From Pseudo-nitzschia pungens (Eukaryota > Bacillariophyta > Bacillariophyceae > Bacillariales > Bacillariaceae), in assembly GCA_037355855.1 (NCBI GenBank), contig CM074758.1, positions 3,507,001-3,571,000 on the forward strand: a stretch of 64,000 nt of DNA, in the 5' to 3' direction. Numbering within the stretch: the stretch's first letter is position 1; each line of letters opens with the position of its first letter. The translations under genes were made by a program, and so were the position numbers. Under the pieces are notes generated by a model. The model had not been told where the DNA came from. It did not search any database and worked only from the letters and a program-made list of their open reading frames with translations. Positions 43,195 through 53,496 of this stretch are shown one piece after another.

Positions 43195-46100
43195 GATCAG
43201 AAGGAAACCGAGTCTGTCGCACGGTAGAAAAAGATGCCGGAGCTGATTTGGTGGAGACATTGGCATGGCTCAAATCACTGACACTAGCATCATGGCTGGA
43301 GGAGAATGCAATGGCAGCAACTCCAACCCTCAAAGCAAAGGCTGCATCTTCCTCACCACAAGGCAAAACAGAAGGCAGGACAGCAGGAACTTCAGTTGAG
43401 GCATCAGGAGAGGCCACAGGGGAGTCACCAGCCATGGCAGTAGTGGGAGGATCAGGAACTGCAGGGGGGACATCGGGAGAGACACCAGGGGAGGAACCAG
43501 CCTTGGCAGTAGTGGGAGGATCACCTCCAGGAGGAGCAGCACCTGCAGGCGGTGAAGCCTGGACAGCAGTGAGATTGGAAGTGCCAGTCGCTAAAGTATC
43601 CATGGATTGGGAGTCATCAAAGCCCCCACCACCACTGTCAGCACGGGCTTGGAGGTTAAAGTGCAAATCTAGATCAAAAGTGAGGTCTGGGGCAAGGTCA
43701 ACGGACAAGTCATCATCAACAAGTTCCCAATCTCTTGCATCCCCATCACCAAAAAAGGGAAGAGAGTCATCCTGCATTGGATCTGCAGCAGGTGCAGTTT
43801 CCACAACACAATTGACAGCAGCATCCCAATGGTAAGCCTCCATTTCAGTCAAGCACTCAAGCACTCAGAAGAGAACCATTGTCTAACACAGGAACCATAC
43901 TGAGCTTCCAGAAAAATAGGCAGGAACGACAACATGGCCATGGCTTCAGCCTTGGTAGTGATGTTGTACAAAGCAAGGATCTCGCCCCGGTATGGACTGG
44001 TATCAACAGAAAGAAAGAGAGGCCATGACCAATTGTCACGGGTTCTGATGCCCATAAGCACACTGCGCAGTGTCTTCAAACCCAGCCCTTGGCCCAAATC
44101 AACAGGAAGATCAAGATCAACTACCCCCAAAACAGGAGCAGTTTCATGGCTCTCAATAAATTTGGCTTGTCGGTGCTTAGCTTGGCGAACAGTCTTGAGC
44201 TTGGAAGGGGGAAGGGGTCGGTCAGAAGGATTGGTAGCTGTCTCAATGAACTTGTAGAATTTACCATCAGGGAGAGAGGCAATGTCTGAAGGTTTGCACC
44301 GATTGAACTGGGCTTTGAGGAGCTTAACAGTTTGGGCGCGCTTTGTAGCATCACATAAAACATGAGCAGCCTGAACCGGATTGGGATCAGGAGTTCTGGA
44401 GTTGTCAAGGCTGATATTCTTCCTGATAACAGCAATAGGACAGGCCTGAAACCGGGGATGAGTCTGAAGCAATTTGTTGTAATGGTCAAGATCAAAACTC
44501 TGCATGTAGGATCCAAGGAGAAAACCACAGGTGACAATAACTGGGGCCTGTATGTGGTCAAACTTCAGGTCCATGTCACGGTCTCTGAGCCTCTGGAGCA
44601 ACTGGACAGAAAAGAGAGTCTCCAGGGAAACACTGTGTCCCACAAAGAAGCGTAGGTGAGGAGCAGTTCTGCTGCGAAGCCAGAGCTGAGCAACATACAA
44701 TTCCAAGGTTTTCCTGTCAGGTAGTGTAGTCCAAAGCTTAGTAACAGGCTTGGCCTTGGGGTTGAGCCGGGCTCTTGAGGGAAAGACATACAACACCAGG
44801 CGCTTGTCAACAGTCCAAAGAAGATCCAAAGCTTCCTTGAGAGACTTGAGCAGTTCATCATACAGTTCCCCAGGGCGTTGTGACATCAACCTTGGAAGGG
44901 ACAGAGTGACATAAGAACTATGAGAACACTTGGTGCCAGCAGTGACATCCAATGTCTTCAAACCCAGCCCTTGGCCCAAGTCAACAGGAAGATCAAGATC
45001 AACTACCCCCAGAACAGGAGCAGTTTCATGGCTCTCAATAAATTTGGCTTGTCGGTGCTTAGCTTGGCGAACGGTCTTGAGCTTGGAAGGGGGAAGGGGT
45101 CGGTCAGAAGGATTGGTAGCTGTCTCAATGAACTTGTAGAATTTACCATCAGGGAGAGAGGCAATGTCTGAAGGTTTTCAACAGTTGAACTGGGCTTTGA
45201 GGAGCTTAACAGTGTGGGCGCGCTTTCTTGTAGCATCACATAAAACATGAGCAGCCAGAACCGGATTGGGATCAGGAGTTCTGGAGTTGTCAAGGCTGAT
45301 ATTCTTCCTGATAACAGCAATAGGACAGGCCTGAAATCTGGGATGAGTCTGAAGCAGTTCGTTGTAGTGGTCAAGATCAAAACTCTGCATGTAGGATCCA
45401 AGGAGAAAACCACAGGTGACAATAACTGGGGCCTGTATGTGGTCAAACTTCAGGTCCATGTCACGGTCTCTGAGCCTCTGGAGCAACTGGACAGAAAAGA
45501 GAGTCTCCAGGGAAACACTGTGTCCCACAAAGAAGCGTAGGTGAGGAGCAGTTCTGCTGCGAAGCCAGAGCTGAGCAACATACAATTCCAAGGTTTTCCT
45601 GTCAGGTAGTGTAGTCCAAAGCTTAGTAACAGGCTTGGCCTTTGGGTTGAGCCGGGCTCTTGAGGGAAAGACATACAACACCAGGCGCTTGTCAACAGTC
45701 CAAAGGAGATCCAAAGCCTCCTTGAGAGACTTGAGCAGTTCATCATACAGCTCCCCAGGGCGTTGAGACATCAACCGGGGAAGGGACAGAGTGACAAAAG
45801 AACTATGGGAACATTTGGTACCTGCAGTGACATCCACTGGAGCCCGGGAATCACTTGAGCAAACCCCTCGACGTTGGAGGAAATGACCAGCAGAAGAGGA
45901 CAAGACAGTAGCACCACCACCACCAGGAAGAAAGGACACTGATTTGGAAGTGGAAGCATCATCAGCAGCAGGTGGCGCAGGTGTAGGAGGTCTCTTCTTG
46001 AAATGCCAGTGGGAGCCAAGCACCCGGTTAGCTGCCAACCAAACGTTTCCTTCAGTGCTTGGCAGAAGGTTGCCCTCACAATACAAGTCATCAAAACACT

Positions 46101-47299
46101 CAGGCGACATCTTGACCAAACCAATAAGACATTTCTTCAGAGCCTGGCCAGATGGTTGCTTGGTCCAGGCTGGGGCAGAGCCTTGAAAGCAAGCAGAGGC
46201 AAGAGAGGCCAAGGAAGCTACAGAGGCATTGCGCCAATCAGGGGTGTCCAGAAAAGCCTGAGCATAAACAGGAGGGATGGCAGTCTGGCAAATATCATGG
46301 ATGGATTTCTTGTCTTACCCTCCTTCTTGCTGAAGAAGTGTGTAGGGCTTGGACACCCAGCCCATAAGCGGTTACCTGTTGGAGATTTGCGAAAGGCCTG
46401 AATTGCAGAAGGTATGGGAGACCTGCCAGAACAGGGACCCTGACCATAAAAACACCAGAAGAAGGAATCAGAATGAGCCCTGTTTGCAGCAGCCAGAGCC
46501 TCCTTGCGTTGGGATTGGCGTGCTTTCTGCTGAGAGGGATCAGACTTCTGGGCAGAGGAAAAGGCAAGAGTAGATTGCTTGAGGATAGATGAAGCAGGGA
46601 CCTTGCCTGAGGTCACAGAACCCATTGGTGTGTGTCTGGACGTCTGTTGGCCTGGCAGCTGGGAGCCTGCCTGCTTGGATCCTGGCTGCTGGGAGCCTGG
46701 CTGCTGGGATCCTGATGGCTCAGAGCCTGTCAGCTGGGGGTCTGACGGCAGAGTACCTGACGACTGAGAGCCTGACAGAGTACCTGACGGCAGAGAGCCT
46801 GACTTCTGGGAACCTAACTGAGAGGCTTCTGACAGAGAAGAAGGCGGCAAGGAATCCCCTGGTGCAGATTCCCCTGGTGCAGATTCAGTGCCAAGCATAT
46901 CAACATCAGAAAGCACACCTGCAGATGAGGACACAGAAGAAGAGGAAGACATATCATCAACAGAAGACCCATGCATAGAGGATGAAGAGGCTGATGAGGC
47001 GGATGAAGAGGATGATCTGGTATCAAGGGCAGGAGAAGGAGTGGCAAGAGCGGAGTTGTCACTAGATTGTCTTGGAGGGGTCTGTTGCACAAAGGGACGC
47101 TTGCTAGACCGAGACCCAGAGGCAGACCTAGCAGAAGAAGAAGGCGTGGAAGATCTTTTCTTCCGGGAAGCAGCTTGGGAGGTGGGCCACCCCTTAATAG
47201 GAGGGGGAACCACAGAAACGCCACTGGGATGTTGAAAAGCAACAGCAGAAAAGCAACCAACTGGGTGCAGGAGCAACAACAGACACGCCGCTTGGATGG
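43187..47299 (-). pseudogene. LINE ORF1 (copy E), multiply broken
   Basis: The 5' part is longer than in copy C and rich in Ser/Gly/Gln/Pro repeats (GSQQPGSQQPGSKQAGSQ). No ATG lies near the 5' end in the frame that fits. Frame loss at ~46302-46325 is the same as in copy C. The segment DVTAGTKCSH...LGQGLGLKTL occurs twice (45834-44950 and 44949-44065). Unit 1 has the AQFN-C-stop seen in copy C; unit 2 has the intact AQFNRCKPSD. An 8-bp GTGCTTGA duplication near 43855 shifts the frame again. It ends RQTRFPSDHG-TAG. Confidence 0.78.
44065..45834 (-). repeat. 885-bp tandem duplication inside LINE ORF1 (copy E)
   Basis: Units 44950-45834 and 44065-44949 are colinear and near-identical. Unit 1 has a 3-base insertion (ACAAGAAAG against ACAAAG) and the UGA lineage. 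The joint reads KTL-DVT. Confidence 0.85.
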
Positions 47300-47609
47300 A
47301 GTGATATTCATCCACTTGGAATGTCCATTTGATGGTCTTGGAGTTTGAAAATTCTATCAGCCTTAGTCCCACTGAAGCCGCAGACTTGGTTCTGAACTTG
47401 CCTCCGTACGTGTTGTAGGTGACAGATCTTTGGTCTCGGTTTGTTAGTTGACTTTGGTTGGCAAATTGCTGTAGTATGATGGATTTGGAGCAACCAGAGT
47501 CTAATAGACCCCAGAGCATCCTCCCCCTTCCCTTGTGGTCCAATACCTCCACACAGACGTCCTCAAATCTGTTGATGATGCGGGGTCCGGTGTGGATGGT
47601 ATCAGCCAT
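47300..47609 (-). pseudogene. LTR-X protease, N-terminal part, truncated by LINE copy E
   Basis: ATG 47609 directly follows the UGA of the previous ORF in the same frame. Aspartic protease signature LWGLLDSGCSKSIIL (DSG). The sequence is LINE after VDEYHS at about 47300. The longer open frame to 46218 is a chance fusion with LINE ORF1. Confidence 0.75.
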
Positions 47610-48299
47610 TCAGTTGTGGGATCCTTTCTTTTTAAAGGTCTTTCTGTACTTTCTTCTGTACTCTTTGAGTTCGCGTTCGGAGATGTTTATCTCATCGTCG
47701 GAAACCTCGTGGTCAGCTTGCGCTGTGGCCAGTACATAAGAGTACTCGTGGTTTGATAGGTTCCTTCCCCAATGGGATTTGGAATACTGCTCAGAATCTG
47801 AGTCATCTTTCGCCACAAAATGCTCCTTGAGCAAGTTGATGGTTTCCCGGTCGAACTTTCCCTTCTTGGGGGGACCACCGGTTAGTTTCCAGCATTTGCC
47901 AGCATGGACCTTGCCACAGGTCTTGCATAGCTGTTTGTTGTTGTTTTCCATAGGGCGCTTCTTTTTGCCAGGGGACTTCCCGTGGTGTCCTCCCCCAGAT
48001 GCGTTCTTGGGCGTCTTCTTGGCGCCGCCGTTCTGCTTCTTGAGGTCGGTGATGCGCTGCTGGAGTACCGCCTCCTTCCGGATGGTGGTTTCCAGGTTTT
48101 CGAGCTTGTCGATGGTGGTGTTATAGGAGTGGGAGTAGAGGTCCCATCCAATGTGTTCCAGCTTCTCGCGCTGGGAGTGGGTCATGTTGGAATCCAATAT
48201 TTCCTTCATTTCTCCCTGTGTGAAACTGGTTGGTATTTCCACTTGGTCGCTGCCGCATTCCCAGAGACACTCTGGTAGGTAGCTTTGTAGTTCGGCCAT
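47610..48299 (-). CDS. LTR-X second gag ORF (nucleocapsid-like)
   Basis: 229 aa. ATG 48299 abuts the UGA of the first ORF (48302-48300) in the same frame. It contains the end of a gag-like helical region (LEHIGWDLYSHSYNTTIDKLENLETTIRKEAVLQQRITDL), a basic stretch (GKSPGKKKRPMENNNK) and a small Cys/His motif CKTCGKVHAGKC. It ends in UGA immediately followed by the protease ATG. It could be a separate protein or the continuation of gag by readthrough. Confidence 0.65.
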   Translation of the reverse strand: MAELQSYLPECLWECGSDQVEIPTSFTQGEMKEILDSNMTHSQREKLEHIGWDLYSHSYNTTIDKLENLETTIRKEAVLQQRITDLKKQNGGAKKTPKNASGGGHHGKSPGKKKRPMENNNKQLCKTCGKVHAGKCWKLTGGPPKKGKFDRETINLLKEHFVAKDDSDSEQYSKSHWGRNLSNHEYSYVLATAQADHEVSDDEINISERELKEYRRKYRKTFKKKGSHN

Positions 48300-49046
48300 T
48301 CAGTTGGCCCAGGCTCGTATGCCATGTTTGAGCTCCACGCGCATTGCTCGCATGAATCTGCGGAGGACAATATACGAACGTTTGCCATTGGTGTCATTGC
48401 CGAAGATTTTGAGTTTGAGGACATGCATGCATTCGTGCATGACGTCCTTTCGGTACTCCTGAGATTGGTAGTACTCGGTGAGGGCGTTTGCGACCCTTTT
48501 CTTTGGGATTTGAGAATCGATGTCCTCGTTCTCTGTTTCCTTATCCGATTTTGCCGTGGCATTCGGTTTGGTTTGCTCGGCGTTGGGAGATGTTTCCTCT
48601 GCCGTTTCGTTGGTGGCTCCCGTGGGAGTGTTGGTGGTCTTTTGCCCCATCGATAAGAGGATGCTGGCTTGATCGCGTTTTTCTATTTCCTGGATCTTTT
48701 TCTGTACCCGTCTGGTGTGATGGACCTTGTGGTTCGGTTCGGCGAGGTAGGTCCGAGCGAGTGTCCTCTGGACAAGGGCTAGTGCCTCCCCAGAGAGGAT
48801 TCTCTGTAGGACGTCCAGTTTCTGGTCTCCGTGGAGTTTGTCATTGCCAGCAATTTTCTGGTCAAAGTCTCTCTTCCAGATGATGAAGAGTTCTGGTCTC
48901 TCAGTACCACTGAGGACTTTCAGGTAGTCGCTGAATGCGATTCCACCCTTCTCGCTGTCTATATTCATTTTCACGGTGGTGGCGTCTTCTGGCCAGTCCT
49001 CCCAAGTGATGTTAAACGGTTTCAGTTTGGTTCCTTTGGTTGCCAT
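48300..49046 (-). CDS. LTR-X first gag ORF
   Basis: 248 aa from ATG 49046 (MATKGTKLKPFNITWEDWPED). Capsid-like: FIIWKRDFDQKIAGNDKLHGDQKLDVLQRILSGEA type helices, a charged middle (ETENEDIDSQIPKKR), and CMHVLKLKIFGNDTNGKRSYIVLRRFMRAM. It ends RAWAN-UGA-ATG. No homologue within the window. Confidence 0.65.
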   Translation of the reverse strand: MATKGTKLKPFNITWEDWPEDATTVKMNIDSEKGGIAFSDYLKVLSGTERPELFIIWKRDFDQKIAGNDKLHGDQKLDVLQRILSGEALALVQRTLARTYLAEPNHKVHHTRRVQKKIQEIEKRDQASILLSMGQKTTNTPTGATNETAEETSPNAEQTKPNATAKSDKETENEDIDSQIPKKRVANALTEYYQSQEYRKDVMHECMHVLKLKIFGNDTNGKRSYIVLRRFMRAMRVELKHGIRAWAN

Positions 49047-49235
49047 GGTGGGTTAATCAGTTTCTTTTATTAAGGTTAATTACACTATTTTGTTATTTCT
49101 GTTTGCTTGTGTGGAAATTGAGCAAGAATGATTGCTCAGCTCCTCCAGTCCTTTTTGCTGGATTTTCCACTGCTCTCGCGATAACTCGTGTTATAACTGA
49201 TTTTCCCCCCTGGTCTGTTCAGTGGTGGGAGTTGT

Positions 49236-49557
49236 TGTTACGGTCTAGAGTAGAATTTCGGAGTGGTATGAAAATTGTGAATGTTTAGATACTTTACGAG
49301 ATGTTGTTAAGCGAATTGAAAATAGAAACATATAAAATTTCGAGGTCGCGAGCATAGCCACACTTTGGCATGCTCTGCCATAAATGTTGATTCATTGTCG
49401 GTTCCCACGATTAGGCATATATCCTAATCTGGGACTCGACCATAATAGTTCGAATACATATTGAAATGTATTCATGACTGAATATATAATATTCGATTCC
49501 CATATGGGATTCGATTAATTATTCAATCGTGACTGCTAGCTGCGCTAGCCCGTCACA
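49236..49557 (-). repeat. Gyp-2 3' LTR
   Basis: 322 bp, TGTTACGGTCTAGAG...CCCGTCACA. Inside it the minus strand has ATGGGGCACTA, a short polypurine-like tract. Confidence 0.93.
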
Positions 49558-49587
49558 TAGTGCCCCATGATTAAGCAAATCCCATAC

Positions 49588-52500
49588 TTAAGCTGACCAA
49601 TGGATTGCCGAACTGTCGACAGCGTCCGTTGGGGGTTCTTTGTAAGGTGTTAGCTTACGTATGTTAACTGTTTCGATGACCGTTGGCGTCTTCTGAATTT
49701 TAACGGTACCATTGTCATGGACTTGGGCAATAGTAAATGGTCCTGTCTTGCGTGGCTGCAGTTTGTCTGGATCTGGTTCTTGAATCCATACCTTCTCGTT
49801 GGGTTGAAAGGTATGTTCCTTGCGCTTGGCGTTATCTCTGAGCAGAGCCTTGTTGATGCCTTGCTGTCGAAGCTGCTGTAGAGCTAGCAGGTTCGAGGTT
49901 AGTGGTAGATCAATCAGCATGTCCCGGCTGTATACTAGAGACCCTGGAGATGCTTGGAGAGCTGCATTGACAGCACATCTGGAAGCATGCATACAAGTCG
50001 CGAGGGCATTATCCATTAGCTGACTCGCTCTGGTGTTGACTTGCGGGGGATTCACATGGACTAGAACTCTGAGGATATCAGCAACTGTATGATGGACTCT
50101 TTCACAGATGGCATTTGATTGGGGATTCTTCACTGTAGTTGGAACTGATTGGATTCCATATTGCTTGAGGGTAGTCTGGAATTCAGCTCCTAGGAACTCT
50201 CCACCATTGTCATGGACACACCGAATGGGTCTTGGGTATCTTGAGAGCCAACAGTTCTTGAATTGGTCTGATACATGCTGAGCTGACTTGTCTCTAATTC
50301 TGATGATTTCCAGAAGATTCGTAACTGGATCAATACAGGTTAGGGCTTTGAAGTTGTAGTTCTTGCCCTGAGCTGTAATCTTCCAAGGACCGATGAGATC
50401 AATGTGTACTTCATAGAATGGGGACAATGGCGCTTCTTTTGGTGGTAGTTTGCCATATTGGGAGTTCTGGTTCTTGTATTTGATGCAATGGTCTGGGCAT
50501 ACATAAGACTTGCATAAACTGGTTAGATTATCAGCGTAGAACCGGGCTGATATCGTCTGTTGTAATCTGGTGGATCCACAATGACCCAACAGAAGATGAT
50601 ACCATTTGATGGTATCATTAATAAGGGATGCTGGTATATAGATTCTCCAGCAGTCAGGATTGGCTTGATTCGCGTAACAAAGTATCTTGTTGCCTTCCAA
50701 TTCTTGGTAGAAGAAGGCTTTCGATTGAGTCTTAAACTTGATGGTTGGGTCCTTCTGTTGATGAAGATAGATGTTGGAGTAGTTCACCGGGCATTCCATA
50801 TCTTGGTTGTTTGGAAGGTTGATAAGACACTCATTGTTCAGCAAACAGGAGTATAACTCCTGATCTGCGTCATTGCATAAGTGCTGAAATAGGTTGGGGA
50901 ACTCTGCTAGAAACAGTTCTTCATCTTGCTTGGGGACTTCAAGTTTAAGAAAATCAATAAGAGTGCCCTTACCAAGGGCTTCTTTCTTCCCCACTGTAGG
51001 TGGATCCATCCGGGGGAGTCTGGAGAAGGCATCAGCAAGAACATTCTTCTTGCCTTCAATATAGGTGAGGTTGACACCGAATTCTTCTAGGAATAGTCTC
51101 CATCGGAGGACTCGTTGGACTGAAAGGGTCCGGAACGTAAGGTTCTTGTGGTCGGTGTATACGTTGATAACACCACCAAGTAGCATTTTTCGGTACTCTT
51201 TGCAACAGAGTACAACGGCAAGGAGTTCTTTCTCTGTAGTAGTATAATTCTTCTGGGCATCAGATAGTTTCTTGGACCAGTATGCAATGGGCTTGCCATC
51301 TTGTATTATGGCAGCACCTAGCTGGAGGTCTGAGGCATCAGTGTACAGTTCAAAGGGCTTGTTAAGGTCTGGATAGGTGTTCAGCGCATCTGCTGCCACC
51401 ATTGCTTTCATCTCTTGAAAGGCTTTATCTTGAGCTGGTCCCCAAGTGAAGGCTGAAGGAGCTTTCCTTTGCTTGGCTTTGATGGTAGCTGCTTGAGGAG
51501 TTTGCTTCTTGGGGGTGCCGGTGATATCAAACAGTGGTGCGAGAACATGAGAGCGGCGAGGCCACATATCTCTATAGTATCCTACTGCTCCAAGGAATGA
51601 CTTGACTTGGGTCACAGTTCTTGGTCGGTCCATGTGGAGGATTGCTTCTATCTTCTTTCTCCATGGCTTAACTGCTGTAGGAGTCATCCAGTATCCAAGG
51701 AAGTCAGTCTCTTGTACAGCCCAGTCACACTTGAGTGGGTTGCACTTGAGTCCATTTTGATTGAGCCGGTCCAGTACCTTGTCTATGGTCTTCATGTGGA
51801 GGTCAAAGGATCCATCGGTCCATATACCAATATCGTCAATATAAACAGTGCAGTCAGTGTCTTGTAGGATATCTTCCATGAGTTGCTGAGCAACATCTGG
51901 AGAGACTTTGACACCCATTGGCAGTCTTTGGTACTCATAGCAACCATAAGGCGTTACTATGGTACAGAGTTTCTTGCTTGCGTCATCCAGTTCAAAGCAG
52001 TAGTATTGCATGGACAAGTCGATTTTTGTAAAGTGGGTATACTTGCCACGCTTGTTCATTATGTCTTGTATCCTTGGTATGGGATAAGGTCTGCGCTCAA
52101 GGAGTTCATTCAGTTCTCTGAAGTCTGATACCCATCTAACTCTGTTGTCTTTCTTTGGGACAATAAAGGTAGGGAATGCCCATTCAGCCGGTCCAGTGCA
52201 TCGTTTGAGTACTCCATCGTTACATAGATTCTGGAGTTCCCTTTTGAATAGGTCTTCTCTTTTGTATGCAACTGGATAAGGCTTTTTGTGTATGGGCTTG
52301 GATCCGGGCTTCAGTCTTAGAGATATCTGCTTGTGTGGATACTTCCCTAGTTCGCCGTTGAAGACATTAGGATACTTGTTTAGTATTGCTTGGAACTGTT
52401 GCTGCTCTGTTTTGGACATGTGGGACTGTTGTTGTGCAACTGTCGATGGATCTGTTTCTTGGTAGGCTCTGTCTAAGATGACTTTGGACTTGTATGGATT

Positions 52501-53493
52501 TGCGAAGGATAGTTCATCAGCAAAGAGTTCAGCGTCTTCCAGTTCTTCCATGAGCATGGTGTGGTTGTCATGGTACAAAGAGGTGTCCTTCATAGGAATG
52601 GTTCGGTCCATCCACTGAACTGCTCCTTCTTTGAATAGGAGATCGATCTGCGCTAGGTGGAGGAAGTCCCTGCCTAGTATCAAATCATATTTGCAGTTCG
52701 GGGAATGGAAGAGCCTTGCCTCTTGTTGATTTATGGTGTAGTTGCCAAACTCTTGTAGTTTGAGGTTCTTCATGATGATGTATTCTGTAGTATCGAAGCT
52801 TCCATTCGCTGTAGTGGTTAGGACCTGGTGCTTGCTTCGAGTCGGTATGGTGCCAAATGGTAGGGCCCGTTTGTTAATTAGCGTTCCAGAAGATCCACTA
52901 TTGAGTAGTGTGAGTAGTGGTCTTGATGTCGTTGGTATGCCTTGTATGTACTGTACTGTAGTTAGTAGAATAGGAGCCACGTTGCTCTTATTCGGGGATG
53001 CCTGTTCTGTTGGATTTCCAGCAGTCGACAGCAGCTTTAAATAATTTTGCTCCAGGGCACCTCCTTTGGTGTAGTCTTTGGAGTTTTGGGTGTTGCAATA
53101 GAGATTTTTGGCTGTACCCGTGGACCAATTTCTTGCCAGGGGCAAGATTGGTCTATTTATTGCTGCTGTTTGATCGATTGAGTGAATCGATGATGCGTTT
53201 GTACCCTTGGATCGATTCGGTTGTTTTCGATTCGGATCCATGTTCGATTGGTTCTCTGTAGCAGAGAATCGAACTGTTTTAGTTGTTGCTGCGTTTGCAG
53301 GCTTTGCTGAGCTTTCAACAGGAATACTCCATCCTGTAGGTTCCTTCCCTTCTTTCTCTGGGAGATCTCCTCCATGCGTCATCCCAGACAGCAGGGCTGT
53401 GCTGGCATCCAGGTCCCGGGGAGCTGGAGGCACGGTGATTGCTTGTTTTGGTGAAGCCCGGGGCTTCTTGGTAGGCCTGGGGGCCTTGGAGAG
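49588..53493 (-). CDS. Gyp-2 pol (protease, RT, RNase H, integrase)
   Basis: Open from the gag UGA to the stop at 49588. Closely related to Gyp-1 pol: VYIDDIGIW in RT, ELYTDAS/EKELLA/VYTDHKN in RNase H, HHCC region and DDE (HIDLIGPW, CVHDNGGEF, NAICERVHH) in integrase. The protease motif reads LLNSGSSGTL: the catalytic Asp of DSG is Asn here, which should inactivate the protease. The C-terminus is shorter than in Gyp-1 (TPYKEPPTDAVDSSAIHWSA). Confidence 0.9.
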   Translation of the reverse strand, partial: LSKAPRPTKKPRASPKQAITVPPAPRDLDASTALLSGMTHGGDLPEKEGKEPTGWSIPVESSAKPANAATTKTVRFSATENQSNMDPNRKQPNRSKGTNASSIHSIDQTAAINRPILPLARNWSTGTAKNLYCNTQNSKDYTKGGALEQNYLKLLSTAGNPTEQASPNKSNVAPILLTTVQYIQGIPTTSRPLLTLLNSGSSGTLINKRALPFGTIPTRSKHQVLTTTANGSFDTTEYIIMKNLKLQEFGNYTINQQEARLFHSPNCKYDLILGRDFLHLAQIDLLFKEGAVQWMDRTIPMKDTSLYHDNHTMLMEELEDAELFADELSFANPYKSKVILDRAYQETDPSTVAQQQSHMSKTEQQQFQAILNKYPNVFNGELGKYPHKQISLRLKPGSKPIHKKPYPVAYKREDLFKRELQNLCNDGVLKRCTGPAEWAFPTFIVPKKDNRVRWVSDFRELNELLERRPYPIPRIQDIMNKRGKYTHFTKIDLSMQYYCFELDDASKKLCTIVTPYGCYEYQRLPMGVKVSPDVAQQLMEDILQDTDCTVYIDDIGIWTDGSFDLHMKTIDKVLDRLNQNGLKCNPLKCDWAVQETDFLGYWMTPTAVKPWRKKIEAILHMDRPRTVTQVKSFLGAVGYYRDMWPRRSHVLAPLFDITGTPKKQTPQAATIKAKQRKAPSAFTWGPAQDKAFQEMKAMVAADALNTYPDLNKPFELYTDASDLQLGAAIIQDGKPIAYWSKKLSDAQKNYTTTEKELLAVVLCCKEYRKMLLGGVINVYTDHKNLTFRTLSVQRVLRWRLFLEEFGVNLTYIEGKKNVLADAFSRLPRMDPPTVGKKEALGKGTLIDFLKLEVPKQDEELFLAEFPNLFQHLCNDADQELYSCLLNNECLINLPNNQDMECPVNYSNIYLHQQKDPTIKFKTQSKAFFYQELEGNKILCYANQANPDCWRIYIPASLINDTIKWYHLLLGHCGSTRLQQTISARFYADNLTSLCKSYVCPDHCIKYKNQNSQYGKLPPKEAPLSPFYEVHIDLIGPWKITAQGKNYNFKALTCIDPVTNLLEIIRIRDKSAQHVSDQFKNCWLSRYPRPIRCVHDNGGEFLGAEFQTTLKQYGIQSVPTTVKNPQSNAICERVHHTVADILRVLVHVNPPQVNTRASQLMDNALATCMHASRCAVNAALQASPGSLVYSRDMLIDLPLTSNLLALQQLRQQGINKALLRDNAKRKEHTFQPNEKVWIQEPDPDKLQPRKTGPFTIAQVHDNGTVKIQKTPTVIETVNIRKLTPYKEPPTDAVDSSAIHWSA

Positions 53494-53496
53494 TCA
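53473..53496 (-). promoter_or_regulatory. gag UGA stop with downstream stem (candidate readthrough signal)
   Basis: UGA at 53496-53494, then 7 bases, then AGGCC/GGCCT with a CCCA loop (53486-53473). Pol is in the same frame as gag. Confidence 0.5.

Larger units (their letters stand above)
39924..47299 (-). mobile_element. LINE copy E, 3'-incomplete
   Basis: The 5' end is CCATCCAAGCGG at 47299, the same start word as the monomers at 63444. ORF1 and ORF2 follow up to residues W-T-N-I-I-H of ORF2, where copy D begins. Its own 3' end is absent. Lesions: ORF1 frameshift shared with copy C, an 885-bp tandem duplication, a UGA, an 8-bp duplication, a UGA in ORF2 and a 1-base insertion near 39955. 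It interrupts the protease of LTR-X. Confidence 0.82.
47300..49235 (-). mobile_element. LTR-X, gag/protease portion of a third LTR element
   Basis: Three in-frame ORFs on the minus strand: gag, nucleocapsid-like and the start of a protease. The leader (49047-49235) continues beyond Gyp-2 at 54991. LINE copy E cuts the protease at 47299. No pol of this family was found in the window. Confidence 0.7.

Noticed and set aside
46218..47609. A 463-aa protease-plus-Ser-rich protein
   Set aside because: Chance in-frame fusion of the LTR-X protease start with LINE ORF1 at 47299/47300.
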